Shown here in pieces: positions 38,242 to 47,618 of a stretch of DNA of 64,000 nucleotides. Below the pieces are notes generated by a model. The model was not told where the DNA came from. It saw only the letters and a list, made by a program, of their open reading frames with translations, and made no database searches. How positions within the stretch are numbered: position 1 is the first letter of the stretch; each line of letters opens with the position of its first letter. Source of the stretch: Pseudomonas sp. B21_DOA (GTDB lineage: Bacteria > Pseudomonadota > Gammaproteobacteria > Pseudomonadales > Pseudomonadaceae); assembly GCA_030544685.1 (NCBI GenBank), contig CP086683.1, positions 3,472,001 to 3,536,000 on the forward strand. The letters are read 5' to 3'. Position numbers and translations under genes: made by a program.

Positions 38242-39468
38242 ATGAATGAACGTGTAGGTGATGGGCGAATTGAAGAGGCGCCGATGGTGCCTGCATGGAT
38301 GGCGGTGTTTTCACTGGCGATGGGTGTGTTTGGTCTGCTCACGGCGGAATATCTGCCGGCCAGCCTGCTGACACCAATGGCGCTCGATCTCGGCGTCAGT
38401 GAAGCGCTGGCGGGGCAAGCCGTTACCGTGACAGCGGTGGTCGCGCTGTTTGCCGGATTGCTGGTGCCAGGATTGACGCGCAGCCTTGATCGGCGGCTGG
38501 TATTACTCGGCTTTTCGGCACTGATGATCGCCTCGAATCTGCTGGTGGCGTTGTCGTCCAGCCTCGCAGTGTTGCTGATCATGCGCATCCTTTTGGGCAT
38601 AGCTCTGGGCGGATTCTGGAGCATGGCGGCGGCCGTGGCCATGCGCCTGGTGCCGGCGGCGCTGCTGCCCCGCGCGTTGTCGATCATCTTCAGCGGGATC
38701 GCCGTGGGTACCGTGGTGGCGGTGCCGTTGGGCAGCTATCTCGGCGGCCAGTTTGGCTGGCGCAGTGCGTTTTTCGCAGCAGCAGCGGTGGGCGTGGTGA
38801 CGCTGGTCTTTCAGATGTTCACGCTACCCAGTCTGGCGCCGCATCGTCCGTCACGCCTGCGTACGGTGCTTGAGGTGTTGCTGCGACCGGGCATTGCCGT
38901 CGGCATGTTTGGCTGCGTATTGGTACACACCGGTCATTTTGCGTTGTTCACCTATATCAGGCCATTTCTGGAAAGCACCACCGGCGTCGGCCCGCAGACG
39001 CTGGCGCTGATGCTCCTTGGTTTCGGCGTGGCGAACTTTGCCGGCACGCTGTTCGCCGGCTGGCTGTTGCAGCGCAATCCAAGGGCAACGTTGGTGCTGA
39101 TGCCAGTGCTGGTGGGCGTTGCTGCTCTGGCGTTGGTCGGGTTACCGGCGTCGGTCACCGGGCAGGCGTTGCTCTTGGCGCTGTGGGGGATGGCCTTCGG
39201 TGGCGTGCCGGTCGCATGGTCGAACTGGGTGGCGCGCTCGATACCCGATCAGGCCGAAAGCGCAGGCGGCATGGTTGTCGCATCGGTGCAGTCGGCGATT
39301 GCCGCAGGCGCCGCCGCCGGCGGTTCGGTGTTCAGTTTCAGCGGTATCAATGGCGTGTTTGTAGCGGCTGGAATTCTGATGTTGCTGGCCGCGCTGCTGA
39401 TTGCACTGAAGGTCAATGTCGATGTGCCGGAGCCGGGCTCGGCGCCAGCGGTGCCGGTGCATTTGTGA
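38242..39468 (+). CDS. MFS transporter, DHA1 type (AraJ/YdhP-like)
   Basis: A 408-residue, twelve-helix protein with MAVFSLAMGVFGLLTAEYLP in helix 1 and MRILLGIALGGFWSMAAAV in helix 4, typical of DHA1 exporters such as AraJ and YdhP, which pump sugars, purines or drugs out of the cell. The ATG follows CGAGGGAGTC. Paired with the divergent AraC regulator; convergent with msrA, and a shared hairpin separates the two. Confidence 0.85.
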   Translation: MNERVGDGRIEEAPMVPAWMAVFSLAMGVFGLLTAEYLPASLLTPMALDLGVSEALAGQAVTVTAVVALFAGLLVPGLTRSLDRRLVLLGFSALMIASNLLVALSSSLAVLLIMRILLGIALGGFWSMAAAVAMRLVPAALLPRALSIIFSGIAVGTVVAVPLGSYLGGQFGWRSAFFAAAAVGVVTLVFQMFTLPSLAPHRPSRLRTVLEVLLRPGIAVGMFGCVLVHTGHFALFTYIRPFLESTTGVGPQTLALMLLGFGVANFAGTLFAGWLLQRNPRATLVLMPVLVGVAALALVGLPASVTGQALLLALWGMAFGGVPVAWSNWVARSIPDQAESAGGMVVASVQSAIAAGAAAGGSVFSFSGINGVFVAAGILMLLAALLIALKVNVDVPEPGSAPAVPVHL

Positions 39469-39481
39469 TTTGATCAGGGGG

Positions 39482-39516
39482 CGGCGTTGGTGGGGCACCG
39501 AGCCCAGCCAACGCCG
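39482..39516. terminator. Bidirectional hairpin between the MFS gene and msrA
   Basis: CGGCGTTGG (39482-39490) and CCAACGCCG (39508-39516) form a perfect nine-base stem between two convergent stops. The T tracts are short, so efficiency is uncertain. Confidence 0.6.
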
Positions 39517-39522
39517 TTGTCG

Positions 39523-40029
39523 TCAAGCGCGCTTCGGCAGTTTCCAGTTTGGCCGGATGAAGTGGCAGGTGTAGCCGTTCGGAATCCGCTCCAGGTAATC
39601 CTGGTGCTCGGGTTCCGCTTCCCAGAACGGGCCGGCAGGTTCTATTTCCGTAACTACTCGGCCGGGCCACAATTTCGAAGCGTCGACGTCGGCAGCGGTG
39701 TCTTCGGCGACGGCGCGCTGCTCGTCGTTAAGGTAATAGATCGCCGAGCGATAGCTCGGGCCAAGATCGTTGCCCTGCCGGTTGGGCGTACTCGGGTCGT
39801 GGATCTGGAAGAAGAACTCGAGGATCTGACGGTAGCTGATTATCGCCGGATCGAATTTGATCTCAATGGCTTCGGCATGGTTGCCGTGGTTGCGATAGGT
39901 CGCATTCGGCACATCACCGCCGGTGTAACCGACGCGGGTATTCAGCACACCCGGGTAGCGGCGTAACAGATCCTGCATACCCCAGAAGCAGCCGCCGGCG
40001 AGAATGGCAGTTTCGGTTTGAGTGGTCAT
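39523..40029 (-). CDS. msrA: Peptide methionine-S-sulfoxide reductase MsrA
   Basis: The 168-residue protein carries the catalytic GCFWG (Cys14) near the N-terminus and the family blocks [14 protein letters not shown] and YRSAIYY. It repairs oxidised methionine using thioredoxin. The short form fits the second MsrA often found in Pseudomonas besides the longer one. The ATG at 40029 was chosen because the fold begins there; the frame runs open further upstream into the neighbouring hydrolase tail. Confidence 0.9.
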   Translation of the reverse strand: MTTQTETAILAGGCFWGMQDLLRRYPGVLNTRVGYTGGDVPNATYRNHGNHAEAIEIKFDPAIISYRQILEFFFQIHDPSTPNRQGNDLGPSYRSAIYYLNDEQRAVAEDTAADVDASKLWPGRVVTEIEPAGPFWEAEPEHQDYLERIPNGYTCHFIRPNWKLPKRA

Positions 40030-40120
40030 GGTGTGTGCTTCCTCTCGGAGACGATGGGGGATACCCACTGTTATGAGGGCGGGTTGGCTGATTCCAAGGT
40101 CATGAACGAACGTGATCTGA

Positions 40121-41188
40121 TCAAAGGGTTTGATGGCTGCTCGCAGTTTTTGCAAGAAAATCGCTGATCAGTGACGTTACCTGTTGCTGAATCACCGCAC
40201 GTGGCCGGGCATTTTCACCATCGCGACAAATGATGCCGTCACCCGGACTGTCTTCTTCAAGCAAAGTCTCCGCCACTGGTTTGCACTGCGACATGAAGCT
40301 GAAATGGCTGGCGTCGGCGATTTCGATATAACGCGTCGATGCCAGAGGCAGGCGCTTGGCCAGATCAACTGACTCCAATGCTGCCGGCAGATCCTGCGAC
40401 GGTGCACCAGCAGCGATCACCAACGTTGGCACCGGCAATGTCGCCAGGCTCTGGCTGGTCATGCCGCGCGAAAGGCCCAGGTCCAGCGAAATCACAGCGG
40501 TGACGCGCTGGTCGCGCAGGTCACCGGCCAGTGCTGTCTTCAATTCCGGGGTGCTTACCGGAGTCATCTGTCGATAGACCTTGCAGCTGGAGAGCTGCGG
40601 ATGGATTTTACAATCGCCCGCAAACAGGTCCGGATCGAACCGTGCTCCGGCGATTTCCAGCGCAGTCCAGCCGCCGAGGGAGTGGCCGACCACCGCAATG
40701 CGACCCTTGTCGACGGCGCCGAATTTATCCGGTTGAGAAGTGACTGCGTCAATGGCGCGGCTCAGGTCGGCGGGGCGCAGCCACAACTGTGCCGCCGCCA
40801 CCGCGCTACGGTCATGGGTGGTGGTGCCGGGATGGTTGACGGCAGCGACGATATAACCCTGATGGGCCAGCGCACTCGCCAGCCAGGCCTGATTGCTCCA
40901 GTTGCCTCGGTAACCGTGGGACAGCACGACCAAGGGATGCTCACTCGCAACGGGCGGCGCATCACGAACGGCTGAGGCACCAACAAAGACTGCGTCATCG
41001 GCGATCAATTGGGCGGTGGTTGTTGTCGTGCCTGGGTACCAGACGACCATTTCCAGCGGACGTTTGTGTTGCGGGTCGGGCAGGATGGTGGACTGGAAAC
41101 CGATGGCGCTGATGTCAGCCAGTGCGCTGGTCGAAAGGCCGATGACAAGCGAGGCCGCGAGTGCTGCTTTAAGTGGATTGATCATCAC
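40121..41188 (-). CDS. Exported alpha/beta hydrolase, PAF-acetylhydrolase/dienelactone-hydrolase-like
   Basis: A 355-residue protein with a signal peptide ([17 protein letters not shown]) and a hydrolase domain: oxyanion strand [13 protein letters not shown], nucleophile Ser in [11 protein letters not shown], and a His in [12 protein letters not shown]. It should act in the periplasm or outside on an unknown ester. After correction of the sseB frame it starts four bases downstream of sseB. Confidence 0.82.
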   Translation of the reverse strand: MMINPLKAALAASLVIGLSTSALADISAIGFQSTILPDPQHKRPLEMVVWYPGTTTTTAQLIADDAVFVGASAVRDAPPVASEHPLVVLSHGYRGNWSNQAWLASALAHQGYIVAAVNHPGTTTHDRSAVAAAQLWLRPADLSRAIDAVTSQPDKFGAVDKGRIAVVGHSLGGWTALEIAGARFDPDLFAGDCKIHPQLSSCKVYRQMTPVSTPELKTALAGDLRDQRVTAVISLDLGLSRGMTSQSLATLPVPTLVIAAGAPSQDLPAALESVDLAKRLPLASTRYIEIADASHFSFMSQCKPVAETLLEEDSPGDGIICRDGENARPRAVIQQQVTSLISDFLAKTASSHQTL

Positions 41189-41191
41189 GCT

Positions 41192-41973
41192 CTACCAAAC
41201 CCAAAAAGAACGCAGCTTGCTCGGTGACTTGCGTTCGTAAAAGGCTTGGTCTCCCTGAGGAAGTAATCACTCAGCCCGGCTTCTCCCATCAGCACGCGAC
41301 AAAAATCAACCGGCCCGCCATCAGGGGCTGTATCCCCAGCGACATTGCCGGCCTCGCGCATGACCTGCTCGATATCGCCATCCGCTTCGATGCCGACGAT
41401 CAGGTGCGGTTTTTCATCAACCGAGGCGTCGTGCATCAGCGCCAGGAATGCGCGTTTCACATTGGCGTGTTTGGCCAGCAATTGCGAAAGCGAATGGACC
41501 ATCGTCGATGGGTAGTCCGAAGGCTGTCCAAGCAACACGTTGGTTTCTTTTTCAACGGTACGCTGCGTGGCGGGCCGGCCGATTTCGCCTGAGAGCAGGC
41601 GTTGCACTTCCTCCGGAAGGAATTCCTTGCCGTACGGCGACTTCGGATTCAGAAAGAGCAGCGCGCCCAGCGTGATTTCGAACAATGATCGTGCAGGTAT
41701 CTCCACATAGCTCTGCTCGCTGTCGATGGATTGTTGCAGCGTTGGCAGCGAGGAGAAGAACGGAATGACCGGCGTGCCATCGGGCTTCTGCCAATGAGCG
41801 ATGCTGATATTGCTGCCGGCTTCGAGATTGACATGACCTTGCGCCGCACCGGCGGTGCCGAGGATGTAGACAGTGGAATCCAGCAGGGTGCGATAGAAGT
41901 CAGGGCGATGCGCGGGTTCGTCCGCGGCCAGCCGGAGTGATGTTTCCAATGGGGTTTCTTGGGAAGTATCCAT
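41192..41973 (-). CDS. sseB: SseB-family protein (frame broken near 41239-41242)
   Basis: The 260-residue product has the N-terminal SseB domain (DFYRTLLDSTVYILGT; PFFSSLPTLQ) and C-terminal SseB domain (AFLALMHDASVDEKPHLIVG). SseB was named for enhanced serine sensitivity in E. coli; its role is poorly defined. As sequenced, the tail reads KPFTNASH and overlaps the next gene. One extra T at the T4/A4 run 41239-41242 gives KPFYERKSPSKLRSFWVW and a stop at 41192, removing the overlap. The deletion is most likely a sequencing error. Confidence 0.82.
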
Positions 41974-42008
41974 GAGGTCAGTCCGTTATTTTCAATGGAG
42001 ATCGATGA

Positions 42009-42470
42009 TTACCTGACCGACTCGAAGATGCCTGCATTCACCAGCATTTCATCCAGCCTCTCGGGCCATACCTGATCGTCGGTGCCTCGTAGCGATTCAG
42101 CGGACCACCAACGATGATCGGCTATGACCTCGGTTTCTTCCTGAGTCCAGCCAGTTCTGGATAGCCGCTCGCTTGGCGTATGCACGACGAAATATTGTTC
42201 GACCGCGAGTACTGTTTCGCCGCTGGGTAATAGCATGGAAAAATCACGGTGCGCTACAGGTCCCTCAACGCCGCTGGCCTCTATGCCGGTTTCCTCAAGC
42301 AACTCACGTATTGCAGCGTCATGGAACGTTTCGTCGCTTTCAAGGCCGCCGCCTGGGGTTGCCCAGTAATTTCTGCCGGCCAAGGCGCCGTTTTCATGGA
42401 TAAATCTGAAAAGCAGAACTTCTTGCGAAGGACTTATGACCAGTAATCGTGCTGCTTTGCGTTCGCGCAT
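42009..42470 (-). CDS. Nudix hydrolase
   Basis: A 153-residue protein with the complete Nudix box (GGGLESDETFHDAAIRELLE ending EETGI), which binds Mg2+ and cleaves nucleoside diphosphates linked to another moiety. Length and layout fit a single-domain MutT-like enzyme; the substrate cannot be told. It lies 35 bases upstream of sseB on the same strand. Confidence 0.88.
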   Translation of the reverse strand: MRERKAARLLVISPSQEVLLFRFIHENGALAGRNYWATPGGGLESDETFHDAAIRELLEETGIEASGVEGPVAHRDFSMLLPSGETVLAVEQYFVVHTPSERLSRTGWTQEETEVIADHRWWSAESLRGTDDQVWPERLDEMLVNAGIFESVR

Positions 42471-42567
42471 CTACATCTTCCTTGAAGGGCTTGCCACTGC
42501 TTGTTGCGTTTCGGATTCGTATTGCAAGAGGACGTCGGGCTGGCAAGAGTTCCTTATTGCAAAGCCA

Positions 42568-42927
42568 TTAAAGACCACCCAACCCGCTAAACCATGGAAA
42601 AACAACGCCAGATTCATGGCCTTTATACGCTGACCTTGCCCGTAATTGTCTGCGACAGCGAAGCCAGCTGATGATCGCCGGTATCGCCAATAGCGTCAGA
42701 AACCACTGGAAAGCATTGCTGGACTGAAGCGCGAGGGCCAGAAGTACATTGATCAGCAATGCCCCAAGAATCGCGACGTTGTACTTGATGTGCCGACGTT
42801 TGATCGCAGCAAATTCTTCCCAGTCGTAAATCAACCAATCGTGGGAAAACTCTCCGCACTCAGGGCATTTATGCGTGGGCGGAAGGTTATCGGTGGTGAA
42901 CCCACAATCAGGGCAGCAGACTGTCAT
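42568..42927 (-). CDS. Small zinc-ribbon membrane protein
   Basis: About 119 residues. The N-terminus has two CxxC pairs (CCPDCGF and CPECGEF) forming a zinc ribbon, followed by two hydrophobic helices (AILGALLINVLLALAL; FLTLLAIPAIISWL) and a basic tail. It looks like a two-pass inner-membrane protein with a cytoplasmic zinc finger. No named family recognised. The start at 42927 places the ribbon at the N-terminus; an ATG six codons earlier is possible. Confidence 0.65.
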   Translation of the reverse strand: MTVCCPDCGFTTDNLPPTHKCPECGEFSHDWLIYDWEEFAAIKRRHIKYNVAILGALLINVLLALALQSSNAFQWFLTLLAIPAIISWLRCRRQLRARSAYKGHESGVVFPWFSGLGGL

Positions 42928-43012
42928 TGAGCGAACCTTCCGCAAGCTGTCTCATATCGCTAGCCAGCGTAGTGCAGATTGGCTGGAGTTGTCCGTCTAC
43001 AGCCAACAGGCC

Positions 43013-45139
43013 TCACAACAAACTCCACGAAACCCCAACATAAACCCCCATCCCTTCACCCGGAGTCGACCGCGCAGCATCCAGACCTTTGTCGTCATAC
43101 CCCGGCGTGACCGTTGCCGCATAACGCTTGCCGGTCAGGTTGCGCATGTCGACCCAGCCTTGCCAGTCGCCCTTCGGCGCGTTGTAGCCCAGGGTGGCGC
43201 CGAACAGGGCGTAAGGGTCGGCGTAGTAGCTGTTGGCGTAGTCCACGGCAACTTTGGACACCAATTGTGTGTTCACGGCGGCGAAGAAACCCTGCGGCCA
43301 GTCGTAACGCAGTTCGCCCTGGTAATAATGCATCGGCAGGCCCGGCAGGCGGTTGTCGCCGAAGCGTTCGTCGTCGCGGTAGTGGAAGTCGCTGAAGGTG
43401 TAGGCCTGGCGCAAGCTCAACTGGCGGCCGTCGGCGGTGGTCCAGAGTTTGCTGTTGAGGCTGGCCTCGATGCCCTGGTGCACGGTCGGGCTGGCGTTGA
43501 GTTCGTACGGCGTGACGGCGTTGGCGTCCGGCAGCACCGAGAGCAGTTCGTGACGAACTTGCGCGTAGTACCAGGCCATGCTCCATTCGCCCAGTTTGCT
43601 GTCGCCACGGCCACCGAGTTCCAGAGTGGTAGCGGTCTGGTTTTGCAGTTCGACCGGGTCGCGCTGGGTGCCGGTGGCGGCGCCGTTGCCGGCAGGGAAG
43701 CGCACGTTGGAGCTGTAGATCAGCGACCACGGGTGCGGTGCTTCGACGGAGCGGCTGAGGTTGCCGAACACTTGCACGTCGGAGGTAATCTGATAGCGCA
43801 GGCCGATGCGCGGTGCATAGTCCCAGTCGCTGAGACTGGTCTTGCCGCCGCCCTGCGGATAGGTCACGGCGCTTTCGCGGCGGGTGTAGATGGCGGCAAG
43901 GCCGGTGGTCAGCCACAGGTCGTCGGCGATTTCCAGGTCGTTACCAAAATGCAGCACGGTGTCCGAGCCCTGATAAGTGAAATTACGCATCCGTGTGCCG
44001 GGCGCATAGCTGGCGGTGTTGCCACTCGGGATGCGCACGAACTCGCTGGCGCCATCGTTGGGCAGATGCTTGGTCACGCGCAGGCCGACAGTGCTGCGGC
44101 TCTCCATGCCGAACAGGCTGTCGCGGCGCTTGTAGTCGAAGGTGCCGCTGACGTCGGTGTATGCCACTTTCAGACGGTTCGGGCCTTCGCGCAGATCCAT
44201 CGGGTAGTCGTGGTAGACGAGGCCGGTCTGGATGCTTGAATCATCGTCGAGGTAGAAGGTGGTCTTGTTGCCGATGAAGGTACTGCCGGGTTGCTTGCGG
44301 CTGTCATCGCGGGCCACATACGCCGGGTTGGCTGCCCGTGGGCTGTGTTCGATGGAATGCTTGGTCACGCGGCCGGCGAGGTCGTTGTCGGTTTCCCGGT
44401 AGCGGATGTAGAAGCGGGTTTCCAGGTTCGGGTTGAAGCGATAGCCGAAGTTGGCGATCAGGCCTTTGCTCTCGCTGGCGGTGTGGTCCTGATAGCTGTC
44501 GGCGTTGGCATCGGTCAGCGACACGTAGTAATCAAAATCCCCCAGCACTTGCCCGGAGCTGATCTGGCGCTGCTGATAGCCATGGCTGCCGGTGGCGTAG
44601 CGTAGTTGCAGTTTCGGCGCGGTGTAACCGGTATGGCTGACGTAATCGATAGCGCCGCCCAGCGCCAGCGAGCCGCGATCGAAGCCGTTGGCGCCTCGCA
44701 GCACTTCGACATGGTCGACCCACAGTGGCTCGAGCAATTCATACGGCGTGCCGCCGGGGCCGGTGAGGGGCAAGCCATCGAGCATCGTGTAGAGGCCCGA
44801 GGCGTGGGCGCCGGGTGCGCGGTTGATGCCGGAACCACGGATGGAAATCTTCACGCCTTCGTTGCCCGCCGACTGTGCATATACCCCCGGCTGATAGGCG
44901 AGCACATCCTGATTGCTGGCAACGCGGCCCTGCAACGGCTGGCGCATGTCGACCACGTTGGTGGCGCCGGGTACCTGTTCGAGGCGTTCCCTGGCGTCTT
45001 CGACCGAGGCATCAGCGCCACTGCGCTGATCCGCCGAAATCAATACTTGCCCCAGTTCCAGACCTTGGGCCTCGGCCATCACCGGGCAGGCCAGGGCCAG
45101 ACCGAGCAGGGCAGTGGGCAATGATTTGGGCGACGGCAT
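43013..45139 (-). CDS. TonB-dependent outer-membrane receptor
   Basis: A 708-residue protein: signal peptide ending ACPVMAEA, a plug domain (QGRVASNQDVLAYQPGVYAQ; RGANGFDRGSLALGGAIDYV) and a 22-strand barrel ending with aromatic residues (VGVSWSLL). It imports a scarce nutrient, usually a ferric siderophore, using TonB energy. There is no N-terminal signalling extension, so no FecI/FecR-type control is expected, and no siderophore or iron gene sits nearby. The ATG at 45139 follows GGAGTTTCTCG. The ligand cannot be predicted. Confidence 0.88.
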   Translation of the reverse strand: MPSPKSLPTALLGLALACPVMAEAQGLELGQVLISADQRSGADASVEDARERLEQVPGATNVVDMRQPLQGRVASNQDVLAYQPGVYAQSAGNEGVKISIRGSGINRAPGAHASGLYTMLDGLPLTGPGGTPYELLEPLWVDHVEVLRGANGFDRGSLALGGAIDYVSHTGYTAPKLQLRYATGSHGYQQRQISSGQVLGDFDYYVSLTDANADSYQDHTASESKGLIANFGYRFNPNLETRFYIRYRETDNDLAGRVTKHSIEHSPRAANPAYVARDDSRKQPGSTFIGNKTTFYLDDDSSIQTGLVYHDYPMDLREGPNRLKVAYTDVSGTFDYKRRDSLFGMESRSTVGLRVTKHLPNDGASEFVRIPSGNTASYAPGTRMRNFTYQGSDTVLHFGNDLEIADDLWLTTGLAAIYTRRESAVTYPQGGGKTSLSDWDYAPRIGLRYQITSDVQVFGNLSRSVEAPHPWSLIYSSNVRFPAGNGAATGTQRDPVELQNQTATTLELGGRGDSKLGEWSMAWYYAQVRHELLSVLPDANAVTPYELNASPTVHQGIEASLNSKLWTTADGRQLSLRQAYTFSDFHYRDDERFGDNRLPGLPMHYYQGELRYDWPQGFFAAVNTQLVSKVAVDYANSYYADPYALFGATLGYNAPKGDWQGWVDMRNLTGKRYAATVTPGYDDKGLDAARSTPGEGMGVYVGVSWSLL

Positions 45140-45601
45140 CGAGAAACTCCAGCAAACAGGGGATCGGGCAATGAACAGTGCGACGTCGGAACACACGCGG
45201 GAAACACATGGCGATCCGGGTTTTTGCCCGGCAATCGCAGACAACCGAACGTCGGCTAACCTCGCGGATCAGGCCTTTGTGGTCAATAAACAATTTCTGC
45301 GGCCTGTTGAAGCGCGCGAAGGTCAGAGCCATGAATCTGTGATGGGCGGACACCTTCGCGAGCAAGCCCACTCCCACAGTGTTCAGTGATGCACCTGATA
45401 TTGAAGACACACCCAATCCCTGTGGGAGCGGGCTTGCCCGCGAATGGGCCAGACCGGTCAACACCTTCACTGCAGATTCACCGCTGTCGCGGGCAGGCTC
45501 ACTCCTGCAAAGGTTTCTGCATAACCAGTCCATCCGTCGTCTGCCCTGAACCTCTGTCGCGCTGTTTTTTCTACCGGGTAAGTCCCTCAGGAGATACCCG
45601 T
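45140..45601. other. Gene-free region upstream of the TonB receptor
   Basis: No gene was found. About 75 bases upstream of the receptor start there is a strong hairpin, CCGGG-TTTTTG-CCCGG, extended by GCGAT/ATCGC (45211-45238), in what would be the receptor leader. A convincing Fur box was not seen. The part beyond 45350 is filled with REP elements. Confidence 0.5.
45352..45510. repeat. Three REP elements
   Basis: REP sequences at about 45352-45379 (CTTCGCGAGCAAGCCCACTC), 45420-45446 inverted (TGTGGGAGCGGGCTTGCCCG) and 45482-45510 (TGTCGCGGGCAGGCTCACTC). The first two form a REPIN-like inverted pair. They are more divergent from each other than those at 33.5 kb. Confidence 0.85.
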
Positions 45602-45817
45602 ATGTTCGATCAGCAAAAGAAGGCATCACTGGCGGCATGGCGCAGGATGGCGCAGCAGGCCGAGGGCGATCTGGATCCGGAACAGCAATATGACGAGTTG
45701 CTCAAGGCTGCGGATCAGATGGAGGAGCAAGGCCTGATCACCAGTGCCGAATGGCGCCAGTTGGTGCGCGACGCTGACAATGTTTTTACCCTGAACGAGG
45801 AACAGCCACAGCGCTGA
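45602..45817 (+). CDS. Small hypothetical protein (71 residues)
   Basis: An acidic, helical 71-residue protein (KKASLAAWRRMAQQAEGDLD; QQYDELLKAADQMEEQGLIT) with no signal peptide or membrane segment. The ATG follows AGGAGATACCCGT. It is 23 bases upstream of the VOC gene and the cio genes and may be in the same transcript. No family recognised. Confidence 0.65.
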   Translation: MFDQQKKASLAAWRRMAQQAEGDLDPEQQYDELLKAADQMEEQGLITSAEWRQLVRDADNVFTLNEEQPQR

Positions 45818-45840
45818 CAGCTGCCATCGGAGGACATCCC

Positions 45841-46230
45841 ATGCTCAGTTATCTGTTTATCGGCGCCAACGATGTCGAGCGTTCGGCGGCTTTTTACAAG
45901 GCGATCCTGACGCCGCTTGGCTACCGGCATGACCGTGAAGAACACTACTGTTTCTACTTGCCCGATTGCGCCGACAAGTCCAACGGCCCAGGCAGTGTGC
46001 ACATCTCGCAACCGTTCAATGGTGAGCCGGCGACACCCGGCAACGGCATGATGCCGGCATTTCGCGCCGACTCGCGGCACAAGGTCGATCAGGTGCACAA
46101 GGCCGGGCTCGACCATGGCGGCAGCGACGAAGGCGCGCCTGGCACGCGCGAAGCCTATACGCCGGACTTTTACGTGGCCTATCTGCGCGATCCTGAAGGC
46201 AACAAGCTGGCTGTGTTCTACAGCGGCTGA
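45841..46230 (+). CDS. VOC-family (glyoxalase/bleomycin-resistance fold) protein
   Basis: A 129-residue single-chain VOC protein: SYLFIGANDVERSAAFYKAI at the start and YVAYLRDPEGNKLAVFY with the conserved metal-site Glu near the end. Such proteins are small metal-dependent lyases, isomerases or binders. Three bases separate it from cioA, so it may be cotranscribed with the oxidase. Confidence 0.82.
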   Translation: MLSYLFIGANDVERSAAFYKAILTPLGYRHDREEHYCFYLPDCADKSNGPGSVHISQPFNGEPATPGNGMMPAFRADSRHKVDQVHKAGLDHGGSDEGAPGTREAYTPDFYVAYLRDPEGNKLAVFYSG

Positions 46231-46233
46231 TGG

Positions 46234-47605
46234 ATGGAGCCTGTTGATTCGGCCCTGATGGCCGCCCGCGCCCAGTTCGCGATCACGATCAGCTTTCATA
46301 TCGTGCTGGCGGCGTTCAGCATCGGTCTGGCGAATTTCCTCATGGTGCTGGAGGCGTGTTGGTTGAGGACCGGGCGCCAGGTTTATCTGGATGTCTATCG
46401 CTACTGGCTCAAAGTGTTTGCGCTGAATGTCGCAGTGGGCACGGCGTCGGGATTGATTCTGGAGTATCAGTTCGGCCTCAACTGGTCGCGGCTGTCGGTG
46501 CAGGCCGGCGATGTCCTCGGTCCGCTGATGTTCTATGAGGTGATGGCGGCGTTTTTCATTGAAGCCGGATTTCTCGGCATCATGCTGTTCGGCCTGAAAA
46601 AGGTCGGCCCGCGTCTGCACTTTTTGCCACATGTGCGGTGGCGGTGGGCTCGCTGATCAGCGCGTTCTGGATTCTTTCCGCCAACTCATGGATGCAAACC
46701 CCGCCGGCTATTCGATTGGCGCGGACGGGCGTTTCCTCGCCGAGGACTGGTGGGCAATCATCTTCAATCCTTCGTTTCCCTATCGCTTGGCGCACATGCT
46801 GCTCGCCGTGTTCATCGGCAGCGCGACGCTGATTGCCGGGATCAGCGCCTGGCAATTGCGCAAGGCCCGGGAAAACCCGCGTGCTCGCCTGCAATTCTCC
46901 ATGGCGCTGTGGGTGATTGCGCTGCTGATGCCGGTGCAGATCGTTGTCGGGGACCTGCATGGCCGGCACAGTTTGCAAGCCCAGCCGCAGAAAGTGGCGG
47001 CGATCGAAGGCTCATGGACGCGCCCGCCAGAGGGCGCGGGGGAGCCACTGCGCCTGTTCGCATGGCCCGATATGCAAGAGCGCCGCAACCACTGGGAGGT
47101 GGCGATTCCGCGCATTGGTTCCCTGTACCTGCAGCATGACCTGACCAGCACCATCGCCGCGCTTGATGAGTTCCCGCCTGAGGACATCCCGCCCGTGGCG
47201 CCGGTGTTTTTCGCGTTCCGACTGATGGTCGGGCTGGGGCTCTTGATGCTTGGGCAGGGTGTGGTCAGCCTGATCCTGCGCCGACGTAATCGCCTGTACA
47301 CGGCGCGTCGGTGGTTGGGCGCGTGCGTGCTGCTGGCGCCGGCCGGGTTTCTGGCGATGCTCAGCGGCTGGGTTGTCACCGAAGTGGGGCGACAGCCGTT
47401 TACCGTTTACGGATTGCTGCGCACGGCAGACAGTCTGTCGTCAGTGTCGAGGGCTCAAGTCGTCGGGTCGACCTGGTTGATTCTGCTGTTTTATCTGCTG
47501 ATCTTCGGCATCGGCCTGTGGGTATTGCTGCGCCTGTTGCGCGAGCCGCCACAGCAGGATCAACCCGGGCCGCAGCCCACCCTTGGCGACGAAACCGGAC
47601 ACTGA
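46234..47605 (+). CDS. cioA: Cyanide-insensitive-type bd oxidase subunit I (two frame breaks)
   Basis: Subunit I of a quinol oxidase of the bd family, with the N-terminal helix-1 heme ligand region (TISFHIVLAAFSIGLANFL), the RLAHMLLAV His region and the GWVVTEVGRQPF block. The quinol loop is short, as in the CioA rather than the E. coli CydA type. As sequenced it is broken twice: one T missing at 46621-46625 and one C missing at 46699-46702. Restoring both gives LHFFATCAVAVGSLISAFW and WMQTPAGYSIGADGR in a 457-residue protein. It couples quinol oxidation to O2 reduction in the inner membrane and tolerates cyanide. Confidence 0.88.
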
Positions 47606-47618
47606 GGAGGGCGCAGAC

